From contig CAJGBI010000001.1 of NCBI GenBank assembly GCA_904424815.1, positions 1,163,671 to 1,227,670 on the forward strand: a DNA stretch of 64,000 nt, written 5' to 3'. The DNA is from Puniceicoccaceae bacterium Marseille-Q1082 (GTDB taxonomy: Bacteria > Verrucomicrobiota > Verrucomicrobiia > Opitutales > Intestinicryptomonadaceae). Shown piece after piece: positions 16,631-24,704 of the stretch (positions within the stretch are counted from its first letter, which is position 1; each line of letters starts with the position of its first letter). The notes under the pieces are model-generated. The model saw only the letters and a list, made by a program, of their open reading frames with translations, was not told the origin of the DNA and did no database searches. The position numbers and the translations under genes are program-made.

Positions 16631-16846
16631 AGCGCCCGCAAAATAGGCAGTTGGAAGCGCCCCCGCATAAAAAACGCTGCTCCTGAAATAAGCCTCCCCC
16701 TCGAAGACATCAAACAAGCCCAGGGGGCGCGACTTTTCATTCATACCCATAAAGGAGGCATAGCCTCATCGCAAAGCGGTAGGCGCAAAGGCGCAATCTT
16801 TTTATGGAAGCGGCGGCTATTTGCTTTCATTCGCCTTATTATTGCA
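16631..16846. other. intergenic, no gene seen
   Basis: Part of the gap between the first DUF1080 gene and the PEP-CTERM remnant. Short open frames here have no recognisable protein features. Confidence 0.5.
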
Positions 16847-16892
16847 TGCAAACAAATAGGGCGGCAAATTTTTGCCGCCCTATTTGTTTGCA
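16847..16892. repeat. 46-bp near-perfect palindrome (22-bp arms)
   Basis: Two perfect 22-nt arms (left arm begins TGCAAACAAATAGGGCGG) are separated by only 2 nt. It begins 20 bp past the stop of the PEP-CTERM remnant on the minus strand and lacks a trailing T-run outside the stem. It may be an atypical terminator or a small palindromic element. Confidence 0.85.
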
Positions 16893-16912
16893 TTTGAAAA
16901 CCAGCGTGCTTC

Positions 16913-17152
16913 CTACTTCCTCCTGCGGTATGCGGCAAACGCGAGGGCAGCCGCGCCGAGGACGGCCGCCACAGCCGCAGGTTCGGGGACGGTGAAGGAG
17001 ACTGAGAGCGAAGTGTCGCCAAAGACCGCCTCCCACTGTATTCCGCTTGTGTTTCCCTCAAACACCGTGCCCGCCATCGAGCTGCCGGTTTCGTAGGTTA
17101 TCACGTCTTCAAGGATAAATTCCCCGCCGCCTGCGGAGATGAGTTCCCTCAT
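16913..17152 (-). pseudogene. PEP-CTERM protein, C-terminal remnant
   Basis: The 79-residue frame ends in a textbook PEP-CTERM sorting tail: VPEP, a 16-residue hydrophobic Ala-rich helix and a YRRRK end. Exosortase cuts such tails from exported surface proteins. The frame has no signal peptide, and an in-frame TAA lies about 10 codons upstream of the ATG. Only about 165 bp separate it from the next gene, so there is no room for an intact exported protein. The upstream residues (about 1-50) look like the end of a beta-rich passenger. It is most likely the surviving 3' end of a decayed gene; a small intact gene is less likely. Confidence 0.6.
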
Positions 17153-17317
17153 AGTGTATATTCCAGCCCCGAAGAATTATCCCCTTTGCCCATCCGCCCC
17201 GCGCGCCTTTCCTTCCGCAATTCCTCATGCGCCCGCCCGTTCAAAATCCGTCGGATGCCGCGCTTGACTTTTGCGGATGCGCCATGTAATATTTTTATTC
17301 GTTAACGAAATACAACT

Positions 17318-18322
17318 ATGCGCATAAAATTTAAAATTCTGTGCGCGGCGGCAGTTGCCGCGGCGCCGTTTTTTCTGTTCGCAAAGGATCCGTTCGCCGG
17401 ATTCTACGAAGGCAAAATTCTGGGGGCGAAATCCTATCCGCTCGAGCACTCCCCCGAAGTTTACGGGCGCGTCGTAAAAGATGGCGACACTTATAAATTC
17501 GACCTTCTCTCGGCGGTTTTCGCGCGCTCGGAATCGCATTGCAGCGCGTCGGGGCTAGCGGCAAAAGACGGAAAAATAGAGCTTAAAAACACGGCGGGCG
17601 CAAACCTCAAAGGCGAGATTACGCCCGAGGGCATAAAGGCCTCGGGGGAGCTCAACGGAAACAAAGTAGAGCTTTCGCTCAGGCGCATGGACGTGAAATC
17701 CCCCACGCTCGGGCTCGAGGCGCCCGCGGGGGCGGTCGTGCTGTTCGACGGGAAAGACATGTCGCAATGGGTTCAGGCATACGACGGCTCGCCGTGCGCG
17801 TGGGATTTGAAAGACGGCGCCATGGTTTCAAAACCCCTCTCCGTGGACGGCAAGCGGCGCGACGGCACCATCCGCTCCAAGGGCAAATTCGGGGCGTTCA
17901 GAATGCACCTCGAATTTAAAATCCCCCCGAGCGGGTCGGGAAATTCGGGCGTGTATGTCGGCCCGTACGAAATCCAGGTATTAAACTCTTTCGGGCGAGA
18001 GGGCTCTTGGTACGACTGCGGCTCGATCTACCGCCAGCACCCACCGAAAGTAAACGCGTCTCTCGAGCCCGAGGCGTGGCAGACCTACGACATCGAATAC
18101 CGCCCCGCGCAGTTCGACGGCGGCAGGCTTATAAGCCACCCGACCTTTACGGTATACCACAACGGCGTGCGAATCCACAACGCAGACCCCGCATACTACG
18201 ACACCCGCCTGCATCCCGCACAGGGCGCGAAATACGCCCACAAACTCGCCAACTGGCCGATAGAGCTCCAAGACCACGGCGACCCCGTCTCATACCGCAA
18301 CATCTGGATTCAAAATCTGTGA
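17318..18322 (+). CDS. DUF1080 (3-keto-disaccharide hydrolase-like) exported protein, copy 2
   Basis: Paralogue of the protein at 15519, 334 aa, with the same order: signal peptide (about 1-22), N-terminal domain opening KDPFAGFYEGKILGAKSYPL, then DUF1080 from about residue 130 (GAVVLFDGKDMSQWV) with GNSGVYVGPYEIQVLNS, CGSIYRQHPP and EAWQTYDIEYRP. Near-identical blocks and different loops indicate an older duplication with divergence, perhaps towards another sugar. The gene is followed after 17 nt by a GDPD gene and probably shares its transcript. Start ATG 17318 precedes the signal sequence directly. Confidence 0.9.
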   Translation: MRIKFKILCAAAVAAAPFFLFAKDPFAGFYEGKILGAKSYPLEHSPEVYGRVVKDGDTYKFDLLSAVFARSESHCSASGLAAKDGKIELKNTAGANLKGEITPEGIKASGELNGNKVELSLRRMDVKSPTLGLEAPAGAVVLFDGKDMSQWVQAYDGSPCAWDLKDGAMVSKPLSVDGKRRDGTIRSKGKFGAFRMHLEFKIPPSGSGNSGVYVGPYEIQVLNSFGREGSWYDCGSIYRQHPPKVNASLEPEAWQTYDIEYRPAQFDGGRLISHPTFTVYHNGVRIHNADPAYYDTRLHPAQGAKYAHKLANWPIELQDHGDPVSYRNIWIQNL

Positions 18323-18339
18323 CGGCGCTGTTAAAGACT

Positions 18340-19140
18340 ATGAAAAACCGAATCGCCGCTTTGGCGGCAGCCGCCGCGCTGTCGGCGTCCGGCGCGGACA
18401 TCGTGGCGCACCGAGGGGAAAACACGCAAGCCCCCGAGAACTCCATACCCGCGTTCAAGGCGGCTTTCGCAAACGGCGCGGACACAATCGAGGGAGATTT
18501 TTACCTCGCCGAATCCGGAGAGATGGTGTGCATACACGGGGAGAATGAGCTGAAAAAGCTCGCCGGCTCGGACAAGCCGATCGCAAAGCTCGGCCGCGGG
18601 GATTTGCGGACGCTCGATTTGGCGTCAAATAGCTTCAAGAGCCTTTCGCCCGTCAGAATACCGACGGCGGAAGAGGTATTTGCGGCGATTCCGAAGGGAA
18701 AATCCATTTTCTTTGAAATTAAAAACTATCCCAAAGGATTTTTTGAAAAGCTCGAGGCTGCGAGGAAATCCGCGGGACTCGACGAGAGCCAAATTTCGCT
18801 GATATCCTTCGACTTCAACGCGCTCAAAGACGCCAAGTCGAGAAATCCCCGCTACAAGTGCTATTTTCTTTACAACATAAAAAACCGCGGCGGGAAAATT
18901 CTGCCCGAGGCTGGCGAAATCGCCGCCCGCGTAAAATCGGCGAACCTCGACGGAGTGGACGTGTCGTGCTGGGGGCTGACGGAAGGCTATGTGCGCGATT
19001 TGAAATCCCGCGGGCTGTATGTGGCGGTATGGACGGTCAACAAGATTGAGGACATGGAAAAATTCATAAAATGGGGCGTTGATTCGGTGACGACCGACAG
19101 GAGCGCCGAATTTCTCAAAACCCGCACGCGGGCGAAATAG
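18340..19140 (+). CDS. glycerophosphodiester phosphodiesterase family protein, exported
   Basis: A 266-aa TIM-barrel GDPD with a signal peptide (about 1-18). The family opens with AHRGEN...PENS (His and Glu of the active site) and continues EGDFYLAESGEMVCIHG. The usual HD there is HG, so one conserved Asp is missing. FFEIKNYP gives the later Glu and Lys, and VDSVTTD ends the barrel. The usual substrates are glycerophosphodiesters; the role next to DUF1080 is unknown. ATG 18340 is chosen because it starts a signal peptide. A second family member, broken by a stop, lies at 26386-27210. Confidence 0.88.
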   Translation: MKNRIAALAAAAALSASGADIVAHRGENTQAPENSIPAFKAAFANGADTIEGDFYLAESGEMVCIHGENELKKLAGSDKPIAKLGRGDLRTLDLASNSFKSLSPVRIPTAEEVFAAIPKGKSIFFEIKNYPKGFFEKLEAARKSAGLDESQISLISFDFNALKDAKSRNPRYKCYFLYNIKNRGGKILPEAGEIAARVKSANLDGVDVSCWGLTEGYVRDLKSRGLYVAVWTVNKIEDMEKFIKWGVDSVTTDRSAEFLKTRTRAK

Positions 19141-19158
19141 CCGCCTGTCGCCCCGCGC

Positions 19159-19223
19159 AAACGCCGTCTTTCCCCGCCCTTTCGGCGTTTCCAAAGCGCA
19201 AAATGCGCCCTCCGGCGCTTTTT
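19159..19223 (+). terminator. probable terminator, two hairpins
   Basis: AAACGCCG pairs with CGGCGTTT (19159-19190), followed by a second hairpin AAAGCGC/GCGCTTT ending in a T-run (19193-19223). It lies directly after the GDPD gene and before the guaB promoter. Confidence 0.55.
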
Positions 19224-19241
19224 GCGCCCCAAAAAAATAAT

Positions 19242-19270
19242 TTGACAATTCCGCGCTCTAAGTCTAACCC
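19242..19270 (+). promoter_or_regulatory. promoter of guaB
   Basis: TTGACA (19242-19247) is followed after 15-17 nt by TCTAAC/TAACCC (19263-19270), a weak -10. It is the only promoter-like signal before guaB, whose ATG is at 19294. Confidence 0.45.
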
Positions 19271-19293
19271 ACGTAGGGGAAAATCCACCGACT

Positions 19294-20850
19294 ATGAGCA
19301 ACAATATTGACGAAACCTTCTTCTTAAACGCCGACGAGTTCTTCGCGCAAAACGCGGCTTTCGGCCTCACCTACGACGACGTGTCGCTTGCGACGCAGTA
19401 CTCCGACATACTCCCGCGCCAGACGCGCCTCGACACCTCGATTTCCGACAAGGTTTTTCTGTCGCTGCCCATAATATCGTCCGACATGGACACCGTGACC
19501 GAGTCGCAGATGGCGATCGGCATGGCGCTCAACGGGGGGCTCGGGCTGATACACTGCAACATGTCGCAAAAGGAGCAGCAGGTTGAGGTAGCGCGCGTCA
19601 AAAACTACATACACGGGCTCATTCAGGACCCCATAAAAGTCTCGCCCGACATGCACATCGGCGACGTTTTGAAGCTCGTTGCGGACAAAAATTTCAGGTT
19701 CAGAACCTTTCCGGTAGTAGACGCCGCCAACAAGCTCGTGGGGCTTCTTCCCGGCAGCATAGTCAAGGAGCGCTACGCCGCGCTTCCGGTGGCGAAGGCG
19801 ATGACCCAGCGCAAGGACGTGTTCACGGTGGCGCAAAAAGACCTGGGCTCCGACCCGATCGCGGTAGCCGACGCCTTTTTCGACGAGCACTTCGGCGTCC
19901 ACAAGCTCCTCGTAGTGGACTCCGACGACAGGCTGCGCGGGCTCTTTACCCTCAGCGACATCGAGAGAATTTCCGACGAGCGCTCCTCCGCCCAGAAAAA
20001 CGCCCGCGACTCCAAATTCCGCCTGCTCTGCGGAGCTTCCATCGCGCTCATGCGCAAGCCCGACGGCTCGCTTGACATCGACAGCATAATTTCGCACGTC
20101 GGCAAGCTGATCGACGAGGGGCTCGACGTCGCCGCGGTGTCCACGGCCCACGGCTTCACGCAGGGCGTCGGCGACGCGGTAAAGGCCATACGCAAGGCCT
20201 TCCCCGAAATCACGATAATCGGCGGCAACGTCACAAACGCGGCGGGCGTGGAATACCTCGCGGAATGCGGCGCGGACGCCATAAAAATCGGGCAGGGCCC
20301 GGGCTCAATCTGCACCACCCGCATGGTGGCGGGCGTCGGGATACCGCAGCTCACCGCCCTCTACGTGTGCTCAAAGCAGGCGCGTAAGCTCGGCGTGCGC
20401 ACCATCGCGGACGGCGGAATCACCAAGAGCGGCGACATGGTGAAAGCCCTGACGCTCGCCGACGCCATGATATGCGGCGGGCTGCTAGCCGGATGTCCGG
20501 AAGCGCCCGGGCAGGTGATGGAAATCAACGGCAAGATGTACAAGCAATACCGCGGCATGGGCAGCCTGTCCGCGATGAAGGCCGGCAGCGCCGCAAGATA
20601 CGGGCACGATTTCAAAGTCAAGAGCGACAAGATCACAGCCGAGGGCGTCGAGGCTCTGAAAGAGGTTTCGCTTTCGCTCGACAGCGTGCTGATGCAGTTC
20701 GTCGGCGGAATCCAGAGCGGAATGGGCTATCTCGGCGCGGCAGACCTCCCCGCCCTGCGCGCCAACGCCCGCTACATCCGCGTGACGGGCGCGGGCCAGC
20801 GCGAAAGCGCCCCTCACGACATAATCGAAATAAAGCAGCCCAAAAAGTAG
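19294..20850 (+). CDS. guaB: inosine-5'-monophosphate dehydrogenase
   Basis: Converts IMP to XMP in GMP synthesis. The 518-aa product has the split TIM barrel ([11 protein letters not shown]-type start), two CBS domains (about 110-225), the phosphate loop GGN, catalytic Cys340 in [14 protein letters not shown] and the mobile flap with an Arg-Tyr pair (AARYGHD), which distinguishes it from GMP reductase. One oddity: the usual IDSSHG/IDTAHG block reads VSTAHG, so the conserved Asp that contacts the cofactor ribose is Ser283. The gene is monocistronic, with its own promoter and terminator. Confidence 0.95.
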   Translation: MSNNIDETFFLNADEFFAQNAAFGLTYDDVSLATQYSDILPRQTRLDTSISDKVFLSLPIISSDMDTVTESQMAIGMALNGGLGLIHCNMSQKEQQVEVARVKNYIHGLIQDPIKVSPDMHIGDVLKLVADKNFRFRTFPVVDAANKLVGLLPGSIVKERYAALPVAKAMTQRKDVFTVAQKDLGSDPIAVADAFFDEHFGVHKLLVVDSDDRLRGLFTLSDIERISDERSSAQKNARDSKFRLLCGASIALMRKPDGSLDIDSIISHVGKLIDEGLDVAAVSTAHGFTQGVGDAVKAIRKAFPEITIIGGNVTNAAGVEYLAECGADAIKIGQGPGSICTTRMVAGVGIPQLTALYVCSKQARKLGVRTIADGGITKSGDMVKALTLADAMICGGLLAGCPEAPGQVMEINGKMYKQYRGMGSLSAMKAGSAARYGHDFKVKSDKITAEGVEALKEVSLSLDSVLMQFVGGIQSGMGYLGAADLPALRANARYIRVTGAGQRESAPHDIIEIKQPKK

Positions 20851-20875
20851 CGATTTTCGGGGCTTCTCCGACCCT

Positions 20876-20912
20876 TTCGCCCGCTCCCCAAACGGGGCGG
20901 GCGAATTTTTTG
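20876..20912 (+). terminator. intrinsic terminator of guaB
   Basis: TTCGCCCG...CCCC and GGGG.CGGGCGAA form a strong stem with an AAAC loop, followed by a T-run (20906-20911). Confidence 0.8.
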
Positions 20913-21043
20913 CGGCATACCGCGCGGGCGGAATGCCGGCTAATCCCCTCCGCAGAACGCCCGACCCGCCGCAACCCGCCGCCGGATTCCCCGACCCAAC
21001 GCGCGCGGATAGAGAAATCGCGCGATTGCGCCAAAGGGACCGC

Positions 21044-21832
21044 TTAGGAAAAAAGCCAGTCCTCCCCGTCGTCGTACGGAGCGCTGCTCTCGGAAAACGG
21101 CGGCACAATCTCGATTTTCGGAAGAATTTCACCCACGTCCGACAAAAGCTCTCGGATATGCGGAACGCTGTTGCACTCGCGCGATATGTGCGCCAGATAT
21201 ATCTTCTCGCTGACGGAGCAATCCATGGTTTTCAGGAGCGCCACTGCGTCCGCGTTGGACAAGTGCCCGTGGCTGCCTTTTATGCGCGATTTGAGCGAAT
21301 ACGGGCGCGGGGAATTTTCGAGCATTCTCGGGCAGTAATTGCTCTCGAGCACGAGGATATTGGCCCTTTGCGCGAAATCGCGCGCCAGATGAGTCACCTT
21401 GCCGAGGTCGGTCATCCACACGAGCCTCTTTCCCCCCGCGCAAAAGCAATAGCCCACGGAATCGCTCGAATCGTGCGGGGTGGAAAACGGGCTCACGGAA
21501 AGCCCCGAAAATCCGAACTCCGAGCCGTTTTCAAAAATCGACCACCCAAGGCGCCTGGTCTCGGGCTCCGCGCACATGACGGATTCGGCAGTCAGCCTGT
21601 TGGCGAACACCTTCGCCCTTCCCCCTTTGAAGCTTTTCAGAGCCCTGCAATGGTCGGTGTGTTCGTGCGTCAGAAATATCGCGTCGATGTCGCGGGGGGA
21701 CAGTCCGAAAGGCTTCAAATACGCCTCCACCTTGCGTATGCCCACCCCCGCGTCTATGAGAATGTTCGCCCCGCGGAAGCGCAGAAACGCGCAATTTCCC
21801 GCGCTGGACGTCTCTATTATCTGGAAAAACAT
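21044..21832 (-). CDS. MBL-fold metallo-hydrolase, WalJ/YycJ-like
   Basis: A 262-aa cytoplasmic metallo-beta-lactamase-fold protein. The metal motif is HEHTDHC (about residues 56-62), then TDLGK, LESNY, a GHLSN block with the expected His, and LAHISRECN near the end. This combination marks the YycJ/WalJ group, thought to be DNA exonucleases in strand resolution. It sits 9 nt downstream of the GH32 gene on the same strand, but the link is probably only positional. Confidence 0.92.
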   Translation of the reverse strand: MFFQIIETSSAGNCAFLRFRGANILIDAGVGIRKVEAYLKPFGLSPRDIDAIFLTHEHTDHCRALKSFKGGRAKVFANRLTAESVMCAEPETRRLGWSIFENGSEFGFSGLSVSPFSTPHDSSDSVGYCFCAGGKRLVWMTDLGKVTHLARDFAQRANILVLESNYCPRMLENSPRPYSLKSRIKGSHGHLSNADAVALLKTMDCSVSEKIYLAHISRECNSVPHIRELLSDVGEILPKIEIVPPFSESSAPYDDGEDWLFS

Positions 21833-21841
21833 GGACGTCTA

Positions 21842-23650
21842 TTATGGCGCCGGCTTCTTTTTCTCAATAAGTTTTTCCATGATTTTTTCGTTGCGCTGCC
21901 TGCGCTCGGCGGCGGAATCCTTGTAAAGCCTGTACCTGTAAAAGTCGTTTATGGTTAGCGCCCCGTTTGACCCGATTTTTATGCGCTGCTCAGGATTGAT
22001 GAAAGAGTCCCCCGCAAAGAGAACCGCCTCGCCGGAGTTCACCAATACCTCGACGCTGTACTTGTCCACGAAAATCGTAAGCTCCAAAGTTTCTCCCCTG
22101 TCCGAAAACTGGGCGTCGTAGACTTCCGGAGCCCCTCCGCCGAGGCGCCCGACCATGTACCTTCCCGCTTGCGGCTGGATCGTGAATATGCTCGTGCCGA
22201 CCTCGAGCCTGAAAGTCTCGCACTCGGATATGTCGAAGGAGCCCTGCAAAACGTAGCAGTTTCCGTAGGCGTCGGGCATCTCGAATATGTTGTTGGCAAA
22301 CGACATTCCGGGAAGCCCGACGGCGTCCCTGCCGGACGGCTCTATGCGCGAGGCTACCTCCTCGGGAATGGACGCGCGCAGCTGGTACTGCCCGTCCCTG
22401 AGGCGGACGAGCCGCAGCTCCCACGGCAGGCTCATAGTCTGCGAAAAGCTCTGCCCCACCGCGCGCATAAGCTCCGCGGGCTGGCGTATCCAGCAGGTCG
22501 CCAATATTCTCCCGCCGGGCGCGTTGTTCCAAAACTGCGCCGCGTAATTCGCCCCGTAAAACACGCGCAGCGGCTTTTTGGAAATCTGCGAAAACTTTTT
22601 GCCGTCGAAATCCCCGACTATGTAGTTTCCGGCGGCGTCCATAGCCACCCATTTGGACTCGTCCCTGCCGGAAACGGGCATTTTGACGAACTCGGGGCAC
22701 TCGTAAAAACCTTCGGCGAACTCGTCGGTCTTTTCCCACTTTTTCAAGTCCTTCGAGACGTATATCGCGAAAAACTTTCTCAAATTTTTGTCCTTTTCGG
22801 AGCCGGACTCCTCGTACCTGACTATCGTCCAAAGGCCGGAATCGGGGTTGAAAAATATGCGCGGGTCGCGGCCGCGGCCGGTAATTATCGGGTTTTGTTC
22901 AAGCTCCCTGAAATTTACCAAATCGTCGCTCGCCACAAGGCATTCGCCCCTGCCGGTGCTCGTATAGGCAAAAATCACCCCTCCGCCCCTCCTGGGGAAA
23001 AGCCCGCTCCTGTTTTCAGCGTCGCAATACGCGCTGCCGGAAAACGCCTCGTCCGCCTTTCCGGAGGCGGAAAATTTCGGGTACAGCGCCGTCGGCAGAT
23101 ATTCCCAACGCATGAGGTCCGGGCTCGCGGCGTGCCCCCAGTGCATGCCGTTCTTCCAGTTCATAGAAAACGGATTGTACTGGTGGAAGAGATGCCACTT
23201 GCCCTGAAAATACACGAGCCCGTTGGGGTCGTTCATCCACCCGTTTTTGGCGGTATAGTGGAACATGGGCCGCCCGCGGTCGCGGAGATAGTCGCGGCGC
23301 GCGGGGACGTCGCCCTGCCGAAGCTTCGGCGCAAAATTTCCCTCGGGCTCGAATTTGAAAACGAGCTTCTTTCCCTTGTGCGCGGAAATGTCTATTTCCG
23401 CCTCCCATTCGGAATCGGACGGGCCAAAATTCAAAAGCGCGTCGAAAGACGCTATGACTTTTCCGCTCTCGGGATCCTCGAGAGATATTTTCCGGTACTT
23501 TGAATCCGCCGAAACGGGCACGAACAGCAGGTTAGACTTCGCCTCGATTTCGACCTCGCCGGGCCTGCCGCCCTCCTTGTCGGCGGCTGCGGAGGCGGAA
23601 AAGCACGCGCAAAATAACGCGCAGAAAAACAAATATGCGATTTTTCTCAT
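21842..23650 (-). CDS. glycoside hydrolase family 32 (levanase/inulinase/invertase type)
   Basis: Exported fructan- or sucrose-hydrolysing enzyme, 602 aa. A signal peptide with a Cys-rich core (FFCALFCACFSASA) comes first; a lipid anchor is possible. Residues about 35-110 are a small beta domain. The five-bladed propeller begins at about 125 with WMNDPNG (nucleophile Asp141), RDP (Asp263, transition-state stabiliser) and ECP (acid/base Glu318). A C-terminal beta-sandwich follows to about residue 570. All catalytic residues are present. No fructose transporter or kinase is adjacent. Confidence 0.94.
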   Translation of the reverse strand: MRKIAYLFFCALFCACFSASAAADKEGGRPGEVEIEAKSNLLFVPVSADSKYRKISLEDPESGKVIASFDALLNFGPSDSEWEAEIDISAHKGKKLVFKFEPEGNFAPKLRQGDVPARRDYLRDRGRPMFHYTAKNGWMNDPNGLVYFQGKWHLFHQYNPFSMNWKNGMHWGHAASPDLMRWEYLPTALYPKFSASGKADEAFSGSAYCDAENRSGLFPRRGGGVIFAYTSTGRGECLVASDDLVNFRELEQNPIITGRGRDPRIFFNPDSGLWTIVRYEESGSEKDKNLRKFFAIYVSKDLKKWEKTDEFAEGFYECPEFVKMPVSGRDESKWVAMDAAGNYIVGDFDGKKFSQISKKPLRVFYGANYAAQFWNNAPGGRILATCWIRQPAELMRAVGQSFSQTMSLPWELRLVRLRDGQYQLRASIPEEVASRIEPSGRDAVGLPGMSFANNIFEMPDAYGNCYVLQGSFDISECETFRLEVGTSIFTIQPQAGRYMVGRLGGGAPEVYDAQFSDRGETLELTIFVDKYSVEVLVNSGEAVLFAGDSFINPEQRIKIGSNGALTINDFYRYRLYKDSAAERRQRNEKIMEKLIEKKKPAP

Positions 23651-23792
23651 AATGTGTGGCGCAAATAAAATATCGAAATCAAACTGAACCGATTAAATTC
23701 CGAACGCGCCCGCGGGCAAGCCTATTCTAAACCGCGGCGGCGCTTTCGCGCGCCGCAATCCTCCGGCGGCGGACGGCGGCGGAGAGGCCGCC

Positions 23793-23820
23793 AAAAAAGC
23801 GGGCCCCCGCAGGAGCCCGC
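23793..23820 (-). terminator. intrinsic terminator
   Basis: GCGGGC pairs with GCCCGC (23799-23820), followed on the minus strand by a T-run (complement of 23793-23798). It ends the isomerase-like lipoprotein and oxidoreductase operon. Confidence 0.75.
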
Positions 23821-23858
23821 CCATAACCTCAACCGAATAAAACCTCTTCCGGACTTTG

Positions 23859-24686
23859 CTAATGCGCGCGCAAAAACTCTATGCTCTTGCGCATTATGGA
23901 ATCGAGATTCTTTTTGTCGCCGCCCTCGTACTCGAGGACGAAATATCCGTCGAACCCGATGCCGTCGAGGGTTTCGAGCATCTTGGGCACGTCGAGCGAG
24001 CCGCCGCCGAGCCAAGTGTCCTCTCCCCGCGGGAGAATCACGTCCTTGAAGTGGAGCATGACAAGCTTCTTGCCTATCGTCTTGTATCCATAGCAGGCAT
24101 CTACCCCGGCGCGCGCCCAGTGTCCGTTGTCGGCGCACACGCCGATGTTGTCGTATTTCGACACCGTTTCGGCGGCCACTTTCGGATCCCAATACTCGTT
24201 CGTTTTCCTGCCGTGGTGGTGGAGGGCGACTTTCACGCCGCGCTTTTTGGCGGAATCGTTCCAAAGCTTTTGGTCGGCGCGCTTGTGCTCTTCGGTGAAC
24301 ACCGCGATTCCCATGTCTTTGCAAAAGTCGAGATGCGCGTCGATCTGGTCCACCGGAACGCTGTACACGCCGAACCCCGCTATTTCAAGGCCGCTGTCGG
24401 CAAACATCTTTTTGACGTATTCGCGCTGTTCGGGCGTCATCTTTTCATCGACTCTCGCCTTCGGATATTTGCCGCCGATAAACTGCCGTTTGGTGAGCAC
24501 CACGCCGTCCGCCTTCATCTCCGCCGCCTTTTTTACGGTGTCGGCGAGCGAGATGTCCTGATAGACATACCCGTGAAGGGCGATTTTCCTGTGCTTTTTG
24601 GCGGGTTCCTGCGCGCGATCCGCGCCGGCGCATCCGAACGACAAAACCGCCGCCGCCAAAACGGAAAGAAACAATATCCTGTTCAT
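23859..24686 (-). CDS. sugar phosphate isomerase/epimerase-like TIM-barrel lipoprotein
   Basis: A signal peptide with lipobox (LSFGC, Cys about residue 19) precedes a xylose isomerase-like (AP endonuclease 2) barrel, 275 aa in all. Likely metal ligands are the Glu/His set in VFTEEHK, HHHGRKTN, CADNGHW and MLHFKDV, with Glu near the end in FVLEYEG. Such lipid-anchored forms accompany Gfo/Idh/MocA enzymes and act on oxidised sugars; the exact reaction is not known here. It is 18 nt downstream of the Tat-exported oxidoreductase at 24705 and clearly co-transcribed. Confidence 0.88.
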   Translation of the reverse strand: MNRILFLSVLAAAVLSFGCAGADRAQEPAKKHRKIALHGYVYQDISLADTVKKAAEMKADGVVLTKRQFIGGKYPKARVDEKMTPEQREYVKKMFADSGLEIAGFGVYSVPVDQIDAHLDFCKDMGIAVFTEEHKRADQKLWNDSAKKRGVKVALHHHGRKTNEYWDPKVAAETVSKYDNIGVCADNGHWARAGVDACYGYKTIGKKLVMLHFKDVILPRGEDTWLGGGSLDVPKMLETLDGIGFDGYFVLEYEGGDKKNLDSIMRKSIEFLRAH

Positions 24687-24704
24687 TTCGCGTCCCTCCG
24701 CCTA

